A program made the position numbers and the translations under genes. This document shows positions 31,282 to 36,951 of a stretch of DNA of 36,951 bases, one piece after another. The notes below the pieces were generated by a model, which saw nothing but the letters and a program-made list of their open reading frames with translations, was not told the origin of the DNA and ran no database searches. Positions within the stretch are counted from its first letter, which is position 1; every line of letters starts with the position of its first letter. Source of the DNA: Clostridia bacterium (GTDB taxonomy: Bacteria; Bacillota; Clostridia; Oscillospirales; CAG-272); the NCBI GenBank assembly GCA_017453255.1, contig JAFTKN010000011.1:1-36951 (forward strand). The letters are read 5' to 3'.

Positions 31282-32349
31282 TTATTTTACCACAGAAACA
31301 ATTCTTCCTCCACCTAAAACAATATCTCCGTCATATAAAACAACGCTTTGCCCTGGTGAAATTGCTCTTTGTGCTTCGTTAAAAATCACGTGTAAAAGTC
31401 CGTTTTCCAAGGTAGCCTCAGCATCTTGCTCGCTTTGATTATAGCGCACCTTAGCTTTAATCTTAGTCCATTCTGAAATATCGTCGAGTGCCGATAAAAC
31501 GACGTTATCAGCATAAAGCTCTTTAGCCATCAAATCAGGTGGGTCGCCTATTACAACTTGGTTTGTGTCAAGATTTTTGTCAACTACATACATAGAATGG
31601 GGAAGCGCTAAGCCAAGTCCCTTTCTTTGCCCTATTGTGTACCTTATTATACCCTTGTGCTTGCCTAAGAATTTGCCGTCTGTAGTTACAAAATCACCCA
31701 CAGGGTAGGACTTTTTTGTATATTCCTCGATAAATTTAGCATAATCTCCGTCAGGTACAAAGCAAATATCCTGACTATCCTTTTTTTCACCGATTGGAAT
31801 GTTATGTTTGGTTACAAGCTCTCTTGCCTCGCTCTTTTCATTAATCGTTCCAAGAGGAAAAATTATCTTATTTAATCGCTTACTACTAATTCTATAAAGC
31901 ACATAGCTTTGGTCTTTTTTAATATTAGTAGCTTTTTTTAAAACCTTACGACCATATTTTTCACTATATTCTATTCTTGCGTAATGTCCAGTTGCTATAA
32001 GGTCGCAGTCAAGCTCAGAGGCAAAATCAAACAGCTTGTCGAATTTTAATTTGAAATTACATTCGATACAGGGGTTTGGCGTAAGCCCGTTTTCATAGGA
32101 CTCTACAAAATTTTTAATAACGCTTTTTTCAAAATCTGATGAAAAATCAACCACGTGGTGAGGTATTTTTAAAATTTCACAGGCTGTTTTAGCATCATTT
32201 ATATCCTTGTCGCTTACGCAGGAGCTATTATTTAGCCTCATGGTAGCACCAAGAGGCATATAGCCCTCGTTTGCTACTAAAATTGCAGTAGCACAGCTAT
32301 CAACTCCACCACTCATGGCGACAAGCACTCTTTTGTTTTTAGAACACAT
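31282..32349 (-). CDS. mnmA: tRNA 2-thiouridine(34) synthase
   Basis: The product has 355 residues from the ATG at 32349, which follows AAGGAG closely. A longer frame to 32385 would overlap the rhamnosidase by 47 nt. The PP-loop is SGGVDS (13-18), and the catalytic/persulfide cysteines are C94 (in NPCIEC) and C196 (in SQDICF). ATGHYARIEY and TIGQRKGLG are further MnmA signatures. The enzyme puts sulfur on U34 of Lys, Glu and Gln tRNAs, fed by a cysteine desulfurase that is not present here. Its start overlaps the end of the rhamnosidase gene by 11 nt, so translation is coupled to an unrelated glycan gene. It ends at a strong terminator. Confidence 0.96.
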   Translation of the reverse strand: MCSKNKRVLVAMSGGVDSCATAILVANEGYMPLGATMRLNNSSCVSDKDINDAKTACEILKIPHHVVDFSSDFEKSVIKNFVESYENGLTPNPCIECNFKLKFDKLFDFASELDCDLIATGHYARIEYSEKYGRKVLKKATNIKKDQSYVLYRISSKRLNKIIFPLGTINEKSEARELVTKHNIPIGEKKDSQDICFVPDGDYAKFIEEYTKKSYPVGDFVTTDGKFLGKHKGIIRYTIGQRKGLGLALPHSMYVVDKNLDTNQVVIGDPPDLMAKELYADNVVLSALDDISEWTKIKAKVRYNQSEQDAEATLENGLLHVIFNEAQRAISPGQSVVLYDGDIVLGGGRIVSVVK

Positions 32350-34471
32350 AAGCTCCTTTATCCACCTTATATTCCTTATTATCAATTATAATGGTTGATT
32401 TCGATGGTGTGATTATTTCGTATCTGAAGGAATTACCCTCTTTAATCCACTTTGAAGAAACAAGTCCATGTCTTGTTTCAATCGAAGCGCTTAAATGATT
32501 TAGCTTTTTTGTTGGCTTTGGAGCAATTACTATCTCCTCAAAGCCAGGCTTATCCTCAACCGTTTGAATACCACAGGCAACGCCATATACCCAATCGGCA
32601 ACGCTTCCGTATGCGTAATGGTTAAAGGAATTCATATCCTTAGACCAGAATTCACCCTTGTCGTTAATTCCGTCCCAATGCTCCCAAATTGTCGTTGCAC
32701 CCTGCTTAACTGAATAGAGCCAAGAAGGATAATTTTCCTGTAAAAGCAAATCATAAGCAAGCTCGGTATAGCCGTTATCTGACAATGCGTGAAGCAAATA
32801 AGGAGTACCGAGAAAGCCTGTTTTAAGGCGCTTTCCATTAGCAACAATCATATCACTAAGCTGTTTAGCTACAGCCTTTTTGTTCTCGCAAAGACCAAAG
32901 TGTAATGCTAAAACGCACTCGGTTTGAGTTTCGTAAGAGGTAAATTCCTTTCTGAATGATTTTAGAATATTTTCTCTTAACCTCTCGTATTTTTCTACGT
33001 TTTTGTTAAGTGCCTTGCCAGCCTTAATAACCAACCCTGTTGAGTAGTAATAGAATGCAGAGGCAACCAAATTATCACGAGATGCACCCTTGTAGCTACC
33101 AGCTGGAGAGTCAAGTCCGAGCCAGTCACCAAAATGCTCGCAATCTATCCATAAATATTTCTTTTTTGTACTGCTTGCAATATATTTAAGGTACAAGCAC
33201 ATTGAATTGTATTGCTTCCTTAAAATTTCCTTGTTACCATAAGTCAAATAAATTTGCCAAGGGCATATAATTGAAGCATCACCCCAGCCACAGCCACTCC
33301 AGTCGTCACCCCATAGCTGAGGAACAACACTGGGAACATAGCCACTCTTTGTTTGGTCAATTCTTAAATCGGTAAGCCACTTTTCAAAGAATTTTTCACA
33401 GTCAAAGTTATATGATGCAGTTTTTACAAACACCTGAGCATCACCTGTCCAGCCCATTCGCTCATCTCTTTGAGGACAGTCAGTTGGAACATCGACAAAA
33501 TTGCCCTTTTGTCCCCAAATTATATTGGAAAATAGCTTGTTAAGTAGCTCGCTTGAGGAATCTAAATAGCCTGTGCGCTTCATTTCGGAATGAATAACAA
33601 TAGCTCTTATATTATCCTCTGTAATTTCAAAAGGAAATTCGTTTACTCTGATATATCTAAAGCCATAGAAGGTTAATTTTGGCTTGTATGTCTGATATCC
33701 GTCACAGCATGTGTAAATAAATTCACTCTTTGCACTACGATAGTTTTCGTTATAGAAGTTACCATCCTTATCTAAAACCTCGGCAACAGAAAAGGAAACA
33801 CGCTCACCCTTAGTTGCATTTAGGCATATTTCGAAATATCCTGTTAGATTTTGATTGAAATCAATAACCGTTTCACCCTTAGGAGTTTTGAAAATTTTGT
33901 GTGGGTTGATAATTTCTTGTTCCTTTATTATTTCGCCTTGTTGCTTGCAAAGACGAGCCTTGCTATAATCATTTACCTTAACAGGCACAAAGCTTTCCTT
34001 GAAATTAGCATCGTAATGCTCACCGTCATAAATGTCAGCAAATGTAATTTTGCTAAGTGAAACGCTCCAGCCTTCGTCAGTTACGATAGCTTCACTTTCT
34101 CCATTCTGATATGTTATTTTTAATTCACCAATAATGGAAGGATAAATGTCAGCCATATCCTGAGTAGCTCTCCAGTTCATTCTACCCTTAAACCAGCCCT
34201 GTGAAAGAGTAACTCTAAGCTCGTTATTCGAGGATAGCATGCTTGTTATATCGTATGCTTGAACCTGTGAACGCTTATTTGATGTAAAGCCAGGCGCTAA
34301 AATAAAATCACCAACTCTTTTGTCGTTTATAGTTGCATAGTAACAGCCTAATGAGGAAAGCTGTAAAATTGCCTTTTTGATTTCGCCCTTCAAATTAAAA
34401 TCCTTTTTAAAAACAGGACAGGTAGTTAGTTGCATTTCAGGGTAGGAAATCCATTTAGAATTATTAAGCAT
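32339..34471 (-). CDS. Alpha-L-rhamnosidase, GH78
   Basis: This 710-residue enzyme removes terminal alpha-L-rhamnose from plant glycosides or polysaccharides. Signature motifs are DVPTDCPQRDERMGWTGD at 327-344, which contains the general acid (expected E337 or a nearby Asp), and WEHWDGI at 596-602, with E597 as probable base. N-terminal beta domains (YYATINDKRVGDFILAPGFT, QGWFKGRMNW) and the (alpha/alpha)6 barrel are complete. No signal peptide is present, so it should act on small rhamnosides inside the cell. No transporter or rhamnose isomerase gene is beside it. Its own promoter and GAGG-type site precede the ATG, and its 3' end overlaps mnmA. Confidence 0.9.
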   Translation of the reverse strand: MLNNSKWISYPEMQLTTCPVFKKDFNLKGEIKKAILQLSSLGCYYATINDKRVGDFILAPGFTSNKRSQVQAYDITSMLSSNNELRVTLSQGWFKGRMNWRATQDMADIYPSIIGELKITYQNGESEAIVTDEGWSVSLSKITFADIYDGEHYDANFKESFVPVKVNDYSKARLCKQQGEIIKEQEIINPHKIFKTPKGETVIDFNQNLTGYFEICLNATKGERVSFSVAEVLDKDGNFYNENYRSAKSEFIYTCCDGYQTYKPKLTFYGFRYIRVNEFPFEITEDNIRAIVIHSEMKRTGYLDSSSELLNKLFSNIIWGQKGNFVDVPTDCPQRDERMGWTGDAQVFVKTASYNFDCEKFFEKWLTDLRIDQTKSGYVPSVVPQLWGDDWSGCGWGDASIICPWQIYLTYGNKEILRKQYNSMCLYLKYIASSTKKKYLWIDCEHFGDWLGLDSPAGSYKGASRDNLVASAFYYYSTGLVIKAGKALNKNVEKYERLRENILKSFRKEFTSYETQTECVLALHFGLCENKKAVAKQLSDMIVANGKRLKTGFLGTPYLLHALSDNGYTELAYDLLLQENYPSWLYSVKQGATTIWEHWDGINDKGEFWSKDMNSFNHYAYGSVADWVYGVACGIQTVEDKPGFEEIVIAPKPTKKLNHLSASIETRHGLVSSKWIKEGNSFRYEIITPSKSTIIIDNKEYKVDKGAYVF

Positions 34472-34521
34472 AAAACACCTCGATAGTAAGTAAAATTTAT
34501 TATATAGTTGTAGCTAAATTC

Positions 34522-34550
34522 ATTATATCAATAAGGTGCTTTAAAATCAA
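34522..34550 (-). promoter_or_regulatory. Promoter of the rhamnosidase-mnmA operon
   Basis: On the minus strand, -35 TTGATT (34545-34550) and a perfect -10 TATAAT (34522-34527) have 17-bp spacing. It is divergent from the ArsR promoter, with 22 nt between the two -35 boxes. Confidence 0.75.
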
Positions 34551-34572
34551 TAGAAAAATTTTAAAAAAGCAC

Positions 34573-34601
34573 TTGACAATATGTGAAATGAGTAGTATAA
34601 T
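34573..34601 (+). promoter_or_regulatory. Promoter of the arsR-type/metal ATPase operon
   Basis: TTGACA (34573-34578) and TATAAT (34596-34601) match the SigA consensus in all 12 bases, with 17-bp spacing. Such a strong promoter fits one normally held shut by a repressor. Confidence 0.9.
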
Positions 34602-34604
34602 GAA

Positions 34605-34626
34605 CATATGAACAAATGCTCATATA
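34605..34626 (+). promoter_or_regulatory. Metalloregulator operator (ATATGAAC-type palindrome)
   Basis: CATATGAACA (34605-34614), AA, then TGCTCATATA (34617-34626): the half-sites match at 8 of 10 positions. The layout resembles the 10-2-10 or 12-2-12 sites of SmtB/CzrA-type repressors. It starts 4 nt after the -10 and covers the transcription start. Confidence 0.75.
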
Positions 34627-34637
34627 TGGAGGAAGAA

Positions 34638-34964
34638 ATGGAACAGGAAAATTCAATCTCACGAATTCAGAACGCAATAACAAGAAATAGTCAGCTATTT
34701 GAACAGCTTGCTGACCTTTATAAAATTTTTGCAGATAGCTCAAGAGTAAAAATTTTGTGTGCGCTTACACAAAGTGAAATGTGTGTTAGCGAAATTTCTG
34801 AGTTTTTATCAATTACTCAGTCAGCTGTCTCTCATCAGCTAAGAATTTTAAAAACAAGTAATCTTGTTAAAACACGTAGAGCAGGCAAATCAATCATATA
34901 TTCCTTAACCGACGATCATGTTCGTACAATTATCGATTGTGGAATGGACCATATAGTGGAGTAA
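34638..34964 (+). CDS. ArsR/SmtB-family metal-sensing repressor (CzrA/CadC-like)
   Basis: The product has 108 residues from the ATG at 34638, preceded by GGAGGA. Earlier in-frame ATGs at 34608 and 34626 lie in the operator or the ribosome site. It is a winged-helix repressor that leaves DNA when metal binds. The recognition helix is about SITQSAVSHQLRILKTSNLV. The C-terminal helix carries D92-x-H94-x10-H105-x2-E108, the alpha-5 zinc/cobalt site of the SmtB/CzrA group. The alpha-3 cysteine motif of CadC (ELCVCDL) is reduced to EMCVSEI with one Cys, so zinc or cobalt is a better guess than cadmium or lead. The metal ATPase starts 5 nt downstream, and an operator overlaps the start site. Confidence 0.9.
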   Translation: MEQENSISRIQNAITRNSQLFEQLADLYKIFADSSRVKILCALTQSEMCVSEISEFLSITQSAVSHQLRILKTSNLVKTRRAGKSIIYSLTDDHVRTIIDCGMDHIVE

Positions 34965-34969
34965 GGAAA

Positions 34970-36796
34970 ATGAAAGAATTTATAAAGGAACATAGATTTA
35001 ACTTAATTAAGCTAAGCGTAACCCTTTGCTTAATTATAGCTGCCGCAATTTGTGGCATTTTCAACGAACAGGCTTCCTTTATTATCTATATAGCGTCATA
35101 TATTATCATCGCATATAAGACAATTTTCAAAGGAATAGCTAAGCTTTTCAAAAAAGGCGAAATCGGTGAAAGAATGCTTATGACTATTGCATCACTTGGT
35201 GCAATTATCACAGGAGCATATTTTGAAGCATCATTAGTTATTTTCTTATTTGAGATAGGCGAGCTTATTGAGGACGGAGCGAAGAAGGGCTCACAGGCTT
35301 CTCTTGAAAAGCTTCAAAAAATCAGACCTGACAGAGCAAGGCCTAAGGGAAAGATTGACCTAATTTCTGCTGACGAGATAAAGGTTGGTGATATAATTGA
35401 GGTTTTCCCAGGTGAAAGAATACCCCTTGATGGTATTTGTGTTGACGGTGTAAGCACAGTTGATACCTCTGTTATTACTGGTGAAAGTGATCCACAGGAG
35501 ATAAGACAGGGCAAGGAGGTCTTTGCAGGCTGTCTTAACATAAACAGCGTTTTATATATTGAGGTAACAAGGCTTGTATCTCAAAGTGCAGCACAGAGAA
35601 TTATTGATTTAGCAGCTGAGGCAAGCGAGAAAAAGACAAAGAGCGAAAGATTTATTTCAAAATTTGCAAAAATATACACCCCAGTTATAATAGGACTTGC
35701 TGTATTAGTTGCATTAATTCCACCGATTTTTGGTCAAGACTTGACTGATTGGGCATATAAGGCGTTTTCAATGCTTGCAATTTCATGCCCTTGTGCTATT
35801 GTTATTTCTATCCCTCTTACATATTACTGTGCAGTTGGCTATGCAGCGAAGAAGGGAATACTATTAAAGGGCTCTGGAGTTTTAGAAAAATTAGAGGAGC
35901 TAAACACGCTCGCCTTTGATAAAACAGGAACTCTTACAAAGTCCGACCTTCACGTAACTAAGGTTGAGGCATTTGAGGGATATACTAAAATTAAGCTCCT
36001 TGAGCTTGTTTGCATCGCAGAATACAAGTCAAATCACCCACTTGCTCAGGCTATGAGAAACGAGGCTGAAAGATTTAAAATTGATGTCAAGGAGGGTACA
36101 AACTACGAGGAAAAGATAGGCTTTGGCGTTGAATGTGATTCTGAATATGGTCATATTAAGGCTGGCTCTAAGCTCTTTGTAGGTGCAGTTACTCAAACAA
36201 ATGTAGGAACTGTGTTTGTGTCAGTAAATGGAAAATATGTTGGCTATGTAGGTGTTGGCGACGACCTAAAGCCAAACAGTAAAAGAGCCTTCGATAAGCT
36301 TCGTAAGCTGGGCATTGAAAAAATGTATATCCTAAGTGGAGATAAGAAATCTAAGGTTGACATGGTAGCAAGTGCATTATATGCAGATGGCGCTTACTCA
36401 CAATTATTACCTGAAAATAAGCTTGATGCTCTTGAGGATATAATAAATACTCACGAAAATGTAAAAATTGGCTATTGTGGTGACGGAATTAACGACCTAC
36501 CATGCCTAAGCCGTGCAGATGTGGGAATTTCTATGGGAGCTGTCGGTTCAGATGCAGCGGTTGAAAAGGGCGAGATTGTAATAATGGACGACGACCTTGA
36601 AAAAATACCTCTTGCAATCGATATAGCAAAGAAAACGAAGCGAACAGCTATTGCGAATATAATATTCTCAATAGGCTTAAAGGCATTACTGCTTGTGCTT
36701 AATATAATAATCCCATTACCAATGTGGGTAGCTGTTTTAGGCGACGTAGGAATTATGCTAATAGCAATTATAAATGCTTTAAGAGCAGGAAAATAA
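34970..36796 (+). CDS. cadA: P1B-type heavy-metal exporting ATPase (Zn/Cd class)
   Basis: The product has 608 residues from the ATG at 34970. Its ribosome site TAAGGA overlaps the repressor stop. It pumps divalent metal (Zn, Cd, possibly Co or Pb) out of the cell. Motifs: TGES at 170-173, the metal-binding CPC at 273-275 in TM6, phosphorylated D317 in DKTGTLT, HP at 356-357, and GDGIND at 504-509. The late TM pair has K...N and GDVGIM, whose Asp marks the Zn/Cd class (P1B-2). There is no N-terminal HMA (GMTCxxC) domain, only a short basic start and two TMs. Co-transcription with the zinc/cobalt-type sensor makes Zn/Cd export the best reading. Confidence 0.92.
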   Translation: MKEFIKEHRFNLIKLSVTLCLIIAAAICGIFNEQASFIIYIASYIIIAYKTIFKGIAKLFKKGEIGERMLMTIASLGAIITGAYFEASLVIFLFEIGELIEDGAKKGSQASLEKLQKIRPDRARPKGKIDLISADEIKVGDIIEVFPGERIPLDGICVDGVSTVDTSVITGESDPQEIRQGKEVFAGCLNINSVLYIEVTRLVSQSAAQRIIDLAAEASEKKTKSERFISKFAKIYTPVIIGLAVLVALIPPIFGQDLTDWAYKAFSMLAISCPCAIVISIPLTYYCAVGYAAKKGILLKGSGVLEKLEELNTLAFDKTGTLTKSDLHVTKVEAFEGYTKIKLLELVCIAEYKSNHPLAQAMRNEAERFKIDVKEGTNYEEKIGFGVECDSEYGHIKAGSKLFVGAVTQTNVGTVFVSVNGKYVGYVGVGDDLKPNSKRAFDKLRKLGIEKMYILSGDKKSKVDMVASALYADGAYSQLLPENKLDALEDIINTHENVKIGYCGDGINDLPCLSRADVGISMGAVGSDAAVEKGEIVIMDDDLEKIPLAIDIAKKTKRTAIANIIFSIGLKALLLVLNIIIPLPMWVAVLGDVGIMLIAIINALRAGK

Positions 36797-36810
36797 AAAA
36801 AGAGCTTGGA

Positions 36811-36951
36811 TAGCGTGATACTCTTAACGGAGTATCACGCTAACTCTATTCGCCTTCGGCGAGTTCTATTGCTACGCAGTGATATTCGGCTTACGCCGAG
36901 TTATATTTGCTACGCAAGTTTAGGGCGAATAGAATATCACTGAAGCCGCAA
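36811..36951. repeat. Palindromic intergenic repeat array, cut by the window end
   Basis: A perfect 13-bp hairpin (36811-36823 with 36830-36842) lies behind the ATPase gene. It is followed by a series of short hairpins: CGCC-TTC-GGCG, TGC-TAC-GCA, CGGC-TTAC-GCCG, TTGC-TAC-GCAA. They are enclosed by CTATTCGCC (36846-36854) / GGCGAATAG (36924-36932) and by GTGATATT (36879-36886) / AATATCAC (36933-36940). Such arrays are dispersed between genes in many gut Clostridia. They encode nothing and may act in RNA processing or termination. Confidence 0.65.

Noticed and set aside
36811..36951. CRISPR array
   Set aside because: The units are unequal short palindromes without regular spacing or unique spacers, and no cas gene is present.

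Overview
The window looks like a chromosome segment from a low-GC, anaerobic Clostridia-type Firmicute, probably an uncultured gut relative of the Oscillospirales/Christensenellales. The basis is AT-rich DNA with consensus SigA-type promoters and strong GGAGG ribosome sites, a one-chain pyruvate:ferredoxin oxidoreductase, a DnaD plus DnaC/DnaI-type primosome pair, an L10 leader in front of rplJL, and a giant 2-hydroxyacyl-CoA-dehydratase-activase fusion. No tRNA, rRNA, CRISPR array, transposase or integrase was found. The lineage is inferred from gene content only.

Left end (1-3200): an accessory RHS/polymorphic-toxin patch. A 5'-truncated RHS core joined to a variable C-terminal domain (169-1389) is followed by small membrane or zinc-ribbon proteins that resemble immunity or cargo genes. 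A 27-bp exact copy of RHS core sequence (465-491 and 2488-2514) sits in front of the last of these, as expected if old RHS tips were displaced and stacked by recombination. Next come comM (minus strand), a small ribbon-helix-helix-like protein and nifJ (5260-8859).

Middle (8.9-15.9 kb): two secreted surface proteins, one beta-helix-like and one BspA-type leucine-rich repeat. They share a C-terminal module and a homologous upstream block of about 90 bp: a 15-16 base T tract, then a promoter with exact 17-bp spacing. After them lie a zinc-finger/sigma-like gene pair on the minus strand, a free-standing 69-residue peptide gene with its own promoter and terminator, and a membrane-anchored beta-propeller protein co-transcribed behind the 1433-residue activase fusion.

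Right half (20-36.8 kb): mostly housekeeping. It holds cysK; a HAD phosphatase; rplJ-rplL with an L10 leader and attenuator-like stem; and a long minus-strand operon (TIR-domain protein, topB, comEB, rimI, tsaD, dnaD, dnaC). A 114-bp multi-hairpin repeat flanked by 15-bp direct repeats interrupts this operon between rimI and tsaD. An alpha-L-rhamnosidase overlapping mnmA follows, then an ArsR-type repressor with a CadA/ZntA-type metal exporter whose operator-like palindrome lies just behind the promoter. The window ends in a palindromic intergenic repeat array.

Best candidates for something new: the paired T-tract promoters of the two surface proteins (possible phase variation), the TIR protein at the head of a replication/tRNA-modification operon, the orphan RHS module stack, the 69-residue peptide, and the flank-duplicated hairpin element.
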